Below, piece by piece: positions 23,156 to 35,416 of a stretch of 64,000 nt of DNA; position 1 is the first letter of the stretch; the number at the start of each line of letters is the position of its first letter. The position numbers and the translations under genes are program-made. The notes below the pieces were generated by a model. That model ran no database searches. It was not told where the DNA came from and saw nothing but the letters and a program-made list of their open reading frames with translations. The stretch covers positions 51,955,268 through 52,019,267 of the forward strand of contig CM043944.1 of NCBI GenBank assembly GCA_014529385.2. The letters run 5' to 3'. The stretch comes from Adiantum capillus-veneris. Taxonomy: Eukaryota > Streptophyta > Polypodiopsida > Polypodiales > Pteridaceae.

Positions 23156-23785
23156 TTATCCTTGAATGCCGATTGAAGATGAGCAAGAGCTCAACTTCTC
23201 TTTTTTGACCACCTTTGTAAACATATCTGCAGGATTTTCACTTGTATGCACCTTTCCTAGCATTAGCTGTCCCTCTACCGAAAGAGAGTGATATCTCACC
23301 TCAATGTGGTTTGTCCTTGAATGAAAGGTTGAGTTCTTTGTAAGATGTATAGCACTTTGGCTATCACTATACAAGACACAATTGTCTTGTTTGAATCCAA
23401 GCTCTTCTAAGAATTTGTGAAGCCACATAATTTCTTTGCTTGCCTCCGTCATTGCTACATACTCTGCTTCCATGGTAGAAAGTGAGACCACTTTCTGCAG
23501 CTTTGAAGCCCAGCTTACTGGTGTGCCTCCAACCGTGAACACATAGCCAGTAGTGCTCCTTCGAGTATCTTTGTCACCTACCATATCTGCATCAGTGTAC
23601 CCTTCTAGAAAAATATCAGTTCCTCCAAAATAAAAAGCATTTGTTGTTGTCCCTTTTAGATACCTAAGTATCCACTTTACAGCTTGCCAATGCTCTTTAC
23701 TTGGGTTGTCCATAAACCTACTCACAACTCCCATTGCATGTGCAATGTCTGGCCTTGTCCAGACCATAGCATTGGATTGAAACAT
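23156..23785 (-). pseudogene. Ty1/copia RT tail and RNase H
   Basis: The frame has the standard end of a copia polyprotein: TRPDIAHAMGVVSRFMDNP, HWQAVKWILRYLKGT, TDADMVGDKDTRRSTTGYVF, STMEAEYVA, YSDSQSAIHL and ENPADMFTK. It includes the RNase H acidic residues (TDAD, EAEY, SDSQ). Only the C-terminal part survives; upstream it joins unrelated gypsy sequence at about 23786. The polypurine tract and 3' LTR follow directly on the minus strand. Confidence 0.92.
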
Positions 23786-23789
23786 TAGA

Positions 23790-24720
23790 CTATTATGCTC
23801 ATAGCTTTGACATAATGAGGACCCAACTCATGCAACCACTCTTCAAGTTGACTCAAAACCACATCTACCCTATTCATAATCATAACTTGAAAATTTAAGA
23901 ATGGTTGATACACTTGGATCTCAATTGCGACCCCCTTGACCTATGTATCCCACACCTCATCATCATGGCCATTTATCATAGCTATCTTATAATCGTGGTG
24001 GGTAACAGGGGTCTATGGTGGCAGATTGAGACATTTTACCAATTGATAGTTAATGATATTGTCAGGTGTATCATTGTCTATCAAGATTCTCACCTTGTGA
24101 CCCTTGATAGACTCATAAATTCGCACAAGCTTGTGTGAAGTACCAAAAGTTGGTTTCCACATAGAGGTCATAATATAGAACTAATGCACCACTTTGGTGT
24201 GTTATTTCCACCCTATAATAGTGAGAAGAGGACTCTAGAGGAAGTAATTGCGCCATGTGCACAACTTTCTCTTTTCCTTGGGAAAAACATTTTTGCTTGG
24301 GACACAATCCTTTTGGCCATGCCCGCTCCCCAAACAATTAAAACACAACTTCTAATTGTCAATTGACAAATGGCCCTTGGGATTTTTGGATGCATTAGAT
24401 GAGGCTACCACAAATTTTCTCTTATTATGATTGTGAGATGCACCTGTATTTGTAGTGTCATGCATGTGCATGGTATGCAATTTTTTTTCATCTAGATCAT
24501 CATAGATATGAACCTACACTATTGCTTCCTCAAGAATTTTGGGATCCCGTGTTTTAAGATGCTTCTTAAGCTCAATAATTAGCCCACAAATGAGTCCTCT
24601 CACCTACTGAAAGGCATCTAAATCATTAGAAGGTTTTGGAGGTCATTTGGAGGGTCTTCTAAGAAATTCTATTTCTGTGTAGAAAATTTTCTTAAAATTC
24701 CTTTGCACTTATTGAGTGCA
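23790..24720 (-). pseudogene. Ty3/gypsy gag-protease relic
   Basis: On the minus strand from about 24700 the translation resembles a gag C-terminal half (VRG.ICGLIIELKKHLKTRDP..., IYDDLDEKKL). A clear zinc knuckle follows, CFNCLGSGHGQKDC, encoded at 24304-24345. Next comes a protease-like piece (VRILIDNDTPDNIINYQL and, near 23850, RVDVVL...EWLHELGP). At least three in-frame stops are TAG where CAG fits. It abuts the copia relic without an LTR, so it is a truncated fragment, not a whole element. Confidence 0.65.
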
Positions 24721-24772
24721 TCAAAAAGGTCAACTAGATACTTTGAAAAGTGAACCTAACTTTTTAGTGTTC

Positions 24773-25382
24773 CTTGAAAACGATCACCTTTTCATTAAAT
24801 GCAAGTGTCTTTTTTATGGGATCGGCGCCACTCATTCAATATGACTTTTGTCATCATTGAAATGAAAAAAAATTCACAAAATTATTAAATAATTTCGTCA
24901 TTGAATGCGTCTAGAATGCCCAAAAATCTAAAAACCGAAGGTCTACTTGCCCTGTTCTGACACCTAGAGAGGAAGAAAATGCCAAATAAGAGTCTAAAAT
25001 AACTTTTTGTTGAACGGCGTGTGAGAGGCACTCCATGTTTTTGTGGGTTAACATATGCATGCCGTTAATTTTTCTTAACAGTGCACACTAGAGGCCATTC
25101 ATTAAAAAATGGATTGCCCCTCACATGCCGTTCAACAAAAACCCATTTTTAGGGGAGTTTTGGCATTTTCTCTCTCTCCAGGTGTTAGAACAAGGCAAGT
25201 AAACATTTGATTTTTAAGTTTTTGGGCATTTCAAACGCATTGGTTGTGTCAAATTATTCAAATTCTGACACTATCTAATAGTTTTTTTTTCATTTTAGTG
25301 ATGACAAAAGCCATATTGAATGAGCGGTGCCTACCTCATGAAAAAGACACTTGCATTTAATGAAAATGTGATCATTTTCAAG
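24773..25382. mobile_element. Foldback (inverted-repeat) element, non-coding
   Basis: The left arm (24773-25045, CTTGAAAACGATCACC...) and right arm (25099-25382, ...GTGATCATTTTCAAG) are diverged reverse complements around a loop of about 50 bases. Matching landmarks include CATTAAATGCAAGTGTCTTTT, CACCGCTCATTCAATATGGC and TTGTTGAACGGC. There is no coding frame. It fits a foldback or MITE-like element; no clean target duplication is visible. Confidence 0.8.
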
Positions 25383-25677
25383 AAAAATTAGATCATTGAA
25401 TGAGTGGGTGATATATTTTTCATATTTTTGTTAATATCATCTATTTTTCTATGTAACGTTGGCCCTTCTCTCATTGGAGGATCTCTTTTCCCTCTCTCTT
25501 CCAAAAGGCCCTCCAAAAGACCTCCAAATTTTCCTAATGCCTCCAGCTCAAGAAATCTCTATAGTGCAAAATGTACTCAAGCATTGTCTTATACTGACAC
25601 ATTGAGCACTTATACCATGCATTATATTTTTTTTCCTTCTTATTAGAATTCTCTTCTAAGGTAGCCCATGAACGTGG

Positions 25678-27390
25678 TGATAGCCATTTTTTGGCTCTCT
25701 AAATTATGCCATAGTGAGCCACCTCACCCAACAAAATCATCTTAGCACTATGGCTATCTTCATGCTTACATTGTATATAGGCATGTGCGTGTTAGGGGTT
25801 TTTTTCCCTCTAAAACTTCTTCTAGATAACCTTTGTGCTAAGTCCGAACAAAAGCTATAAAGATAGATAATTATTATGGCCATTCGTGTGTAAATAATGA
25901 AACCCTTATGAGGGCCATCTAGGTGTGTGTTTATTAGACCAATGCATGCCTCTTTTCATCCTCTTGCACCATATAGTAGTTTTGTGTTGCTAATGTGTAC
26001 ATCCTCTAATGTCATATCATTTTATTTCTTTTACACAACTCACCCCCACCCCCCATCCTTATGAAAACAAAAAAAAAATGGTTTTCACTTTTGACTATTT
26101 AATTTTTATTTACTTGCATAATTTTTCTCTTTCACCCAAATATGATACAAAAGATCAATCATATCACTTGATGATTAGTTTCTCCATATTCATATTTTAA
26201 ACACCATGTTCTCATCAAGCTAGAGTTTATGAATAGTTCATGCACTAGTCCCACCTTTATTCACCAATTCTCCTCCTCCATGCATGTGTTAAATTCAACT
26301 TGGATGCCTTATGTCATGGGATGACTCGTGGAGGGTTTCACTCTGAAATGTATGGGCAAATAGAACCAAAAAGGGGACCAAAAGAGGACTTTTTTAGCCC
26401 TAAATTATACATGTTTTCATGTGAATTTTTTCACCCACCTCCCATCAAAATTGGAACCAGTGATAAACACAAAAGTTGTGGCCCATAGCTTGATAAAATT
26501 TTTCCAGTTTTTTTCATAATGTTTCGGGCTTATGGCTAGGAGCTAAAATTTTCTTGGCGGACCCCAGTCTGCTCACATAATGCGCACAAGAGTCATCCTA
26601 ATCTCCCCTCGCTCCTTTTCACACTTTCTCACTTACACACACACAAATACACACACATTCCATTCTCTCATCAAACCTAGAAGTTTCCATTCCCTTTGTC
26701 AGCCTCTTCACCATTACCCTCTCTCTCACATTTCCATAAACTTCATGCTCCATTTCTACACCCCTATGCACTCCCCTATCTCTCTACATATATGTCAATA
26801 TTACCATTTTCCCTTCTACCTTTTGATAATAAAAAATTCATCAAGAAAATTCAAGACTAACCTCTTCTGCAATGGAGGTTCTTATCATCAATTGTCCAAG
26901 TTTTTCAAGATGACATAGCTTCACCGACAAGTGAAACTTCACTATGTTGACTGCTTCTTCTACCCGGTGGTGTAAATAGGTGAATCTCAACTTCTCCAAG
27001 GATTCAACCTCTCTTTACACCATATCCCTTCTTGAACTTGGTTCATCATATACCTCACCACTTGATGAATGACATTGTAAATGTTTTCATAGTAGCTACT
27101 AACCACTAACTACTAACATTGTTGTAAACAAGCACCCTCTACTACCTAATAGAATAGGCATCCCCAAGTTATTCACTCATTCCTCTCTCCTTTCACCCTC
27201 AATAATTCTCTCTCCTTGAGCCCACATCCATATGATTCAAAGGATAAGAGAGATCCACTTTCATTTGAAAATAAAAAATATTCATATCCTTGATTCATCT
27301 TAATAAAATTCATTAGGTTTAATCCTAATCGGGGCTTCTAAAACCTATAAATAGATACCTTCTCTCCCTTGTAATAACACACTACTCTTC
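25678..27390 (+). mobile_element. Diverged, truncated A-family LTR
   Basis: Starts TGATAGCCATTTTTTGGCTCTC, as the element A LTR does. It follows that LTR through the TATA-like CCTATAAATAGATACC (about 27345) and is lost near 27390. It is clearly more diverged than the 7657 and 16025 copies, so it is an older insertion. The 3' third is missing. Confidence 0.8.
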
Positions 27391-28242
27391 AACCCTAGTT
27401 GTAGTAAGGATATTGTGAGAATCTATTAGGAAAAATATGAACCCCAAAAGGGCCTTGTAAGGATCCCTAATTTTAAGGGTTTAAGGCTGAAATTGTGTGT
27501 GGTTTACGAGACAAGACCATTGAATGAGGGTATTCTCATAGGCTTTTTTTAAGGCTATCATAGGCTTTTTTGTAGGTTGAAATAGAGGCTAGGTACATTA
27601 TCTCTTTACCCAAAAGAGTGGTGGTCCTTATGACAATAACTACTCTCCCCTCCTTTCTTTTGTCACATCATCAAGGGCGTCCATAGCCTCAACCCAAAAA
27701 AGCACTTTTTTCAAAGAAAAATAAAAAAAGCCTCACTTTTACTCAAAACTTCTCCCGAACCTATATGTATACTCAAGAAACATTTTTCTCTCTCAAAATC
27801 TCACAGCTAGATCTGCAAAATATGAAACTTCCCACCGTTTTTTATTTCCCCCCAAAATCAATCCTCTCTCTCTCTCTCACTCCTCTGTGTCTCTTCTCTC
27901 ACCTACTTTTTAGCATACACTCTTCCTTCTTCTCCCTCTCTCCTCTCTCCTCTCTCTTCTCTCTCCTACTTTTCAACACACACACTTCCTCCTTCCCTGT
28001 CTTTATTGCAGGTCCACTCCATCGATTTGCTACAGCTCTTCCCTCATGGCTCTCCACTCCATAGCCCACCTCTCTACTCAATAGCTCTCTTGGGGCTCTC
28101 CACTCCATAGCTCTCCTCTCCACTCTGTATCTCTCTTAAAGCTCTCCATCCCATAGCTCTTCACTCCATAGCTCGCGTCTTTACTCTGTGCCTCTACTAC
28201 AGCTCTCCACTCTTTCTTGAGGCCAGCTTTATTCCCCTTCCC
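27391..28242. other. Non-coding CT-rich region with degenerate minisatellite
   Basis: From about 28040 to 28210 the phrase GCTCTCCACTCCATAGCTCT recurs in degenerate form at least six times. CT tracts lie near 27858-27890 and 27925-27965. A short CT-rich leader precedes the frame starting at 28243. Confidence 0.6.
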
Positions 28243-31060
28243 ATGGACCTAGGCGACATTACAAACCTCCCATCCCCATCAAGATTATCAAGTTCGGAAA
28301 CGGTTTCTCTACATGCTCGGTTGCCAAAGGACTTCGCATCCTCAAAGCATCATTACTTGCAAACTACACAACAACGTTGTGTTGCGGGTCACACCAATGT
28401 GGACCTTTGGGCACATGGTTGCATGTACCCTAATGATCCAGCCATCAATGTGTACCCAACATTCAATATCCTTGCTTCATTCTTACAATATGTAGGTAGA
28501 GGGGAGCAAGTTCTTCTTGGATATTGCAAGCAATTGTCGACTATTGGAGCTAATAGTGCACAATGTTCTTTGCATCAATGTCAACTTCTTTCCCATACCA
28601 CTAGTGGATTGCACAAAAGGATCTTTCATGCGGAGGACGAAGTGGAAACTCTTAAGCTACAGGTGGAAGAGAAGGATGCTAAGATTTCAAAGCTTGAAGA
28701 TAAGATCTTGCATCTTAAAAAGATGCCCTTAGGTGCAAGGCAACGTAAGAGGAGCTTCAATGCCATAGAGACTTTAGCTCCCAAAGGTGGTGCTAGAAAA
28801 AGAAGGGTTACAGATACAAGGTACATTTTTCTACGCTCCAATCTGTGTTTCTATGTTAATGTTTTTGTTGATCCTTGAAAGAATTTTGTAATAATGTTTT
28901 TGTTCATTCTTGTAGGAATTTTATCCAAGAACTAGTGGTGGTCATAGCCAAGAGGATCGCATCCATTTGTTAAGTTTGTGACTCAAGAAATCGGTTGTCT
29001 AGCCCTTTTACATGCACCAAATATAGAACATGTAAACAATGCTGTCACAAAGGAGGTGATGCAAAAGTTTTTAAATCTTGTGAGCAATGTTGATGTACAG
29101 AAGTCTTGTGATGAAGTTGGAATTAGTATTAAGGGATACATTGCCTTATATGGTCTCCTTCAGGATGCTTTAAGGGAAAGAGAAATTGCTGAGAATGTTT
29201 TTCCTATACCACTTAAGGTCAATCTTGCTAAGAAGGCCTCGAACGAAGATGTGTACTTTTGAATAGGAGGCTATTTGCACATAGAGGAGATAATGCCTTC
29301 AACCATCTTTACCAAGCGGTTCAAAGGAGTTAAGAAACGCATCAATTCAAGCGTAGGTGCAGACAGGGTGGACAAGGGATTTCCTTACTCAATGTCAAAT
29401 AATATTTTTGTTGATTTGAGAAGGCTTTAAATGGCAATGATACATTTTTATGGTGTAAGACCTAATGGTGAGGCTACAATAATGTAGTATTTTTTTTCAA
29501 TTATGTTATTTTGGACATTTTCAGTGCTAGGTTCAAAGTTGGTGTTTGTGCTCAAGCTAGACAAGTGTCAGATTGTGAAGAAACGAAGATTAAAAGGATA
29601 AGTATTACTCTCATGAACGAGGCATTATTTCATGCAAAACGTACAGCTATGAACGAGGATTGTGCACCATCTTTCAGTGTGCAGTTGGAGAAAGAAATTT
29701 GGTGGCTTGGTGCTATTGAGGTTCCCAAGGAGACCCATGAAGTGCTTGCTTGGATTTTTGAACGCATTCCGTGGATAACAGATGTCATTAAGGCACCGCT
29801 AGTTGGGGAAAAACTCCAAGTAGATGGCGTAGGGGAGTTTAAAGTTGACTAGCACTTAGGTGGCGATTTGAAAACAATCAAGTGTATTATAGGGCGCAAA
29901 CAAGGGCCAGGAGCTCTGTATCCTTGTCCATTTTTCATTAAAGTCTATAAGGGGAATGCACGCAAGATCGCAATGGTCGACGAAACAGAGTAAGATGACA
30001 ATTCACAAATTACACATGTGTGGGAGCATTCAGTTCTATGATGTCATATGTTGGAGGAGCCCAATCGTGCCACAAAAGACAAATAATGGAACCTTATAAT
30101 TAACTTCCCTCTCAAAAATGTGCATTTTTGCACACTTCATGCTTTTATGTGCATCTTTGGTCGTTTATAAAAGCTTCATATTGATTATGCCTTTACAATG
30201 AAGCTTGCGGAGAGGTTGTTGGACGCTATCTCAAAAGTGGAAGGGATCTTAAATTCAATAGGTTGTCATGGGACCAACACCTCCATTGTTGCACAGAAGA
30301 ACAATGCAAGCGCTCAGGAAGTGGCCCAACCATTGTCCATGAGTGGGCTAAAGGCAAGGCATTTTTTGAAGAGGGTTCGGTCCAAAGAAAGGGATGCTGC
30401 TGTCGAAGCATCAACATTTGAAGGTCGGTGGGAGTTCGTGGAAGGATATCTGCAATATGCTTAGCCGACAACATGTTTGGGTGGTATTCGACAAGATGAT
30501 GAAGATACTACGACTTGCAAGCACAACCAGTGAGCAACGACAAGAATTCCAAAAACTGATGGTGGACTTCACAAAGGTAGTAGTCATTGCATGGGGTGAA
30601 TCTAACAGTACACACTATATGGTGAGTGCATGCTATTCCAACTTGGTCTGTACTATGCTTTAGTTTTGATCATCGATGGGTTGTGGATTTTTAGGCAGCA
30701 CATCCTCTATGCCCATGGTGCATACTTTATGAACATGTATGGTTCATTGGATCTTGGAGCATGCAAGGTAAGGAGAAGTCACGCTGTTGTGCCAGGGGTG
30801 TCTACTTCAAGAATACAAGACATGGAGGGGGTTTAGTGCACTCATGCTATCTTCAGGAAATGTTCAACTGGTTTTATTGCACCGCCTTTGGACGCAAAGT
30901 GGCAATTGAACGTGAAAGTCATTGCGCTTGGCAAAAGAAGCCCATTGACTAGCCCATGTTCATTCCTCATAATGCTAGAGATCCTCACAAGGTCCATCAT
31001 AGCATGCATAGTGTGGCTAGCTAGCATCAAGGACTAGGGTTGGAAAAGTTTGGGTCAGGA
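28243..31060 (+). pseudogene. Decayed multi-exon gene, possibly transposase-like
   Basis: Exon 1 (28243-28820) encodes a protein with a coiled coil (DEVETLKLQVEEKDAKISKL..., about 28633-28725) and basic runs (ARQRKRSF, ARKRRV). A GT...AG intron is likely at 28821-28915 (GTACAT...TTGTAG). Coding-like pieces continue at 28917-29480, 29522-29990 and 30080-30460, with stops replacing Gln, Arg or Trp. The piece near 29851-29935 reads HLGGDLKTIKC...ALYPCPF, and a later one reads NVHFCTLHAFM...LHIDYAF. I have a weak impression of an uncharacterised transposase family from the GGDLK...YPCPF spacing, but no firm assignment. A basal frame near 30761-30952 may be the C-terminus. Confidence 0.5.
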
Positions 31061-31289
31061 GGTAGTAGATGTATTTAGAATCTCATGAAAATGGAAATTC
31101 TATTGCATTTGGATGCTCTTTTTTGGGATCAAGTGTTTGCATTGTTTGATTGTTCACACAATTTTACAAGAGTATGTTTCGCTCTGTGTGTTTGAATAGT
31201 TCTCCAATTTCATGTGGTTTTAAAATTCAAAAGATTAATCGTGCTTTTAGCGGCTCTTTTCCACCATGTGAACCCACCCTTATATGGCC

Positions 31290-31303
31290 ACCCTATATAA
31301 AGA
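31290..31303 (+). promoter_or_regulatory. TATA box upstream of the H3-tail-like gene
   Basis: CCTATATAAAGAGG lies about 95 bases before the ATG at 31394 and is followed by a CT/CA-rich leader without upstream ATGs, the usual layout of a plant core promoter. Confidence 0.7.
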
Positions 31304-31393
31304 GGTAAAATCCTCCCCTTCACAAACACATAAATCTCCTTCCCTCATCGAGCACCACAAGCTCTAAGAAGTCCCCCCAAACGCACTTTCACG

Positions 31394-31857
31394 ATGGCAA
31401 GGACCAAATAGACTGCGAAGAAGAATCCAAAGACCATTGAGGTGTGCAAAAAGAAGAAGATGCACGCAAATCAGCAAACAGAAGAATAGCTGACCCGGAA
31501 CACACGGAGACGGACACGCCGATGAACATCCATTGTGGGAAGGAGAGGTCATCCCAGTAAACCATAGGGTGGGTGGGAAGACGTTGCCAGGCCAAATGGG
31601 TGTGATGCCATCTGGCCCAGGGCACCCCAATGTGGCCAGCAAGTCATTGCCATGCCTTTTGATCAAGCCAACAATGATGAACATAGCAGTGATGACGAGG
31701 ATTATGATCCGGATGAAGATGTCCCCCCAGTCACCTCCCAAGAGCCGTCGAAAGTCAAAATTCTACAATTTCCCTCGAATCAATTTAGGAGGCTGCAGAG
31801 ACTTATTTAGTCAGTCTCTTTGAAGTCACGTTCTTATGTGTTGTCCATGCCAAGCGT
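31394..31857 (+). pseudogene. Short basic-acidic protein with histone-H3-like N-terminus, nonsense-interrupted
   Basis: From ATG 31394 the frame reads MARTK-stop-TAKKNPKTIE. The stop is TAG 31409, one step from CAG (Gln), so the start matches histone H3 at nine of the first ten positions after allowing for that codon. Four more stops follow in the same phase: TAG 31487, TGA 31523, TAG 31565, TAG 31808, with no frameshift to 31857. The rest is not a histone fold. It has an Arg-rich run (TRNTRRRTRR), then an acidic patch (SSDDEDYDPDEDV, about 31690-31728). The frame reaches an A-family solo LTR and would end with a stop a few bases past it, giving about 155 codons. Confidence 0.6.
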
Positions 31858-34632
31858 TGAGGCGGTCCGAGGCGGGCAACAAGAAGAGCGGCCTCTAAAC
31901 ACCCTTCGAGGCTCCCGTGCTGCTCAATTGGGGCTGGGGCAAGCATAATCAGAGACAACAACAACCCACAGCCAGAAACCAAACAAGAAAAGGGGCACCA
32001 CCTAGTTGTAGATGCGAACTAGGACGCACGTGATATCTCCTTGTACTCAAACGCACAAAGAGAGGGGAATGCAAGATAGCCACACACACCAGACACAAAC
32101 ATTCACCACGCCAGAGAGAGGTAAAGAGCACAAATCAACTTGAGCAACTCAGTCTTAGCCTTAAAGACTAGATGCACACAAAGCTTGATGAGAAATAGAG
32201 AGACAACACAAAACTTGACCTTGTTGCCAATACACAAATTGTCTTAGGGTCACGGGAGCCCTCTCACCGAGCACCCTCTTACAATTGACCTTTTAGGCAA
32301 ACAATTCAACAAGCCCTCAAACCACCAAGCATGAAATGGCACAACAAACTTCAAGGACAATATACCTTCAACCACCTGATTAGCCAACTTATCAAGTCAA
32401 TTTGGAGAGAAGAGTCGTAGTTGCAGCATACAATTGCACCCAAAACTATAAATCTTATTTATGCACAAGAGTAGGCTACAAGTGTGGTGAAGAGTATGGC
32501 ATACACTCCACTCCTCTAGATGGCATAACTAACTTCAAGGACAATATACCTTCAACCACCGGATTAGCCAACTTATCAAGTCAATTTGGAGAGAAGAGTC
32601 GTAGTTGCAGCATACAATTGCACCCAAAACTATAAATCTTATTTATGCACAAGATTAGGCTACAAGTGTGGTGAAGAGTATGGCATACACTCCACTCCTC
32701 TAGATGGCATAACTAACTTCAAGCTTCTCCATGCACCTATGTGTAGTGATGGAATAGAGCACTCACAATGCACACACTCTACACAACTAGGCTTGAAGAG
32801 TGGTGTGTTATGTGTTGAGAATGGTGTGGTGTAGTGTGATCATGTGATGATTTACAAGGGAGAGAAGGGCTCTATTTATAGGTTTTAGAAGCCCCGATTA
32901 GGATTAGGCCTAATCAAGTTTATTTGAAGGAATAAAAGATTATGCATATTTTTATTTTTTTTAATGAGGGTGGGTCTCTCTTGTCCTTTGAGTCACATGG
33001 ATGTGGGCTCAAGGGAAGAGAATTATTGAGGATGAAAGGAGAGAGGGATTGGGTGAATAATTTGGGAGGGCCTACTCTAGTAGAGGGTGCATTTTACAAT
33101 AAGATTAGTGGTTAGTAGTTAGTAATTATCACTAAAAAATATTTACAAAATCATTCACCAAATGGTGAGATATATGATGAGAAAAGTTAGAGAAGGGATA
33201 AGCTTGTAAAGCAAGGTTGAAGCTTGGAGAAGTTGACATTCACCTCTTTACAGCACCGGTAGAAGAAGCGGTCAGCATGGCGAAGTAGCGCGTGCCGATG
33301 AAGCTATGTTATCTTCAAACCTTGGAAAATTCATGATAAAAGCCTTCATTTGCAGAGGTTATCCTTGGATTTTTGCTGATTTTTGAAGTTCTTTACAAAG
33401 CTGAAGAGAGTATGGTAATATGGACATATATGTAGAGAGAAAGGGGGACACATAGGATGTAGAAATGGAGGATGAAGGCTATGGAGGTGTGAGAGATGTG
33501 GCAATGGTGAAGAGGGTGAATTAAGACATGGGAGTTGTAGTTTTGGGAGTGGGAAGGAGAGAGAGGAGTGCGTGTGAAAGAGGAAAATGATAAAGTGGAA
33601 GAGGGAGTGTGGCTGCATAGCATGGGCAAACTGGGGTCCACCAATAAAACCATAGCTCACAGCTCGTAGCTCAAAAAAATATGAAAAAATTTGAGATAAA
33701 AGTTCAGCTCACGAGCTACAACTTTTGTTTGTATCACCTTTCCAAATTTTGGGAGCATGTGATCTTTAAAAATTCAGCAAAACCGACTGTTTTTTCCACT
33801 GCACAAGGTCCTTGTGAGGTCCTTCTTTGGATGATTCTTTTGAATACCTCTAAGAGTGAGCTCCCCATGGTGCATGCATGCATGCCACATACCCTTGACC
33901 TTATTTGGTAGGTCTATAATTGAAGATATTGTTGAGATCATGATATAAGTGAATAGTACAACTAAGAAAATCAAATATTTAGGGGTCTAAAAAAATATGT
34001 ACATGTCAAATATAAATAATATAGGTGGAAACAAATATAAAGGGGTCAAAATAAATCTCTCTCATTATAAGTCTACCATAAAAAGATGAATATTTTTGGT
34101 GTTGTAATTTATGAGAGTAAAAGAGAATAGATGTAGGAAGGAAAAATCATAATAGTGAAAAAATATACACATAAATAAAACTAGTTTTTTTGGATTTTTG
34201 TTGGGATGGAGTTACACCAAAAATAAGAGAAGCTTGCATGAAATTATTTTTATATGGAATAAAGAGTATGCAAAATGGTAAGAAAAAATATGGTAATGGT
34301 GAGTCAATGTACATAGTATAAATAACACACACCAAGTATAAATATTTAAATAAATACCAAAATAATTATGAAAAATCCTTATATTTAGGCCCTATATACA
34401 ATGAAATATTTACACACAAATGGGCCATAATATACTTATATTTTTTATTTTTTTGGCTCAACTAGCCTAGTGACTAGCTAATTGCGGGTTTTTAAGAAGA
34501 TATGGGAAAAGTCCCCTAACTCACACACGCCTATGTACAGTGAAATGGTAGGGATAACCAAAATGTTTGAGTGATTTGATAGGGTGAGGTAGCTTACTAT
34601 GGCAATTATGGAAAGCCGAAAAACGGCTATCA
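31858..34632 (-). mobile_element. A-family solo LTR, reverse orientation
   Basis: On the + strand it runs from TGAGGCGGTCC to ACGGCTATCA, the reverse complement of an element A LTR, with no internal region attached. The flanks are GCGT (31854-31857) and ACGT (34633-34636), a likely 4-bp target duplication with one mutation. The reverse TATA-like CTATTTATAGG is near 32871-32881. It carries a private 184-bp tandem duplication. Confidence 0.85.
32348..32715. repeat. 184-bp tandem duplication inside the solo LTR
   Basis: Sequence containing CTTCAAGGACAATATACC at 32349 recurs at 32533, and the whole following block (AGTCAATTTGGAGAG..., TAGATGGCATAACTAAC) is repeated almost exactly. The other A-family LTRs have one copy. 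Confidence 0.9.
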
Positions 34633-35416
34633 ACGTGTAACAATCATGGCCAAGGACATGCAACTTGCACAACGCCTAAAGCATGACTTATACCCTCTCA
34701 CGTCAAAACCTCTTTTTGTAACTAACTTATGTATTGGAATCAATCTACTTTGGAACCCTTGTACTGGATTCAAGTTTTTTGGTGAACCCAATGTATTTTC
34801 ACTTTGCGAAAAATACAATACGTCTCATTTTGTCGCTCTATGTAAACTTAATGTCCACTTTAAATGTCTATTTGTCTACATTTATTTTGTTAAATGGTTG
34901 AAGGTGAGATGCTAATCAACTGTAAAAAGGTTCTCTTGTTGACAAGCATAGCTTAGGTGATGGCAACCAAAGCTAAATACATTTTTTGTTTGGCTTGAAA
35001 TTGTCCATTAGGTAAAAGTTATGCTCTGTATTGTCAAAAATTTGCAAAACTAGACAAAATGGTGTTGTCCACAAGACAAGGAGGATTGGCCAGATAGCAG
35101 GCTTGTAGGGCTAAGTCTTGTTGCCTTGTGGACACATTTAGAATTGCATAAAATGTCAGAGACAGGGCATAGCTAGTACAAAAAAAGCAATTATATGCTA
35201 TTTTTTGGACAATTTTTTTTCAATGTACAAAATCAACTTTCACATAGTTGACACATATTACAAATGGGTAGAATTTTCACAGTTTGCCTTGCCACTAAAC
35301 ATGAACAAAACAATAAAATTGAACTTTGCAAAAGATCATGGACAAGAGAGATAATTTTCATTAAAAGCTTGTACATCCAGCCTAAATATCTTTTGATAGG
35401 AGGTGCTTTGCGGTCT
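34633..35416. other. No gene seen; probable 3' flank of the gene at 31394
   Basis: No recognised frame. If the solo LTR is removed, the sequence directly downstream would be the 3' untranslated region of the H3-tail-like gene. Confidence 0.45.

Noticed and set aside
31394-31857. A histone H3 gene
   Set aside because: Only the first ten or so residues match. The histone fold region is absent and the rest is unrelated.
33346-33660. Minus-strand frames of 86-104 codons rich in Ser, Pro, His and Leu
   Set aside because: They lie inside the solo LTR in CT-rich sequence shared with the other LTRs, where the frame is not kept.
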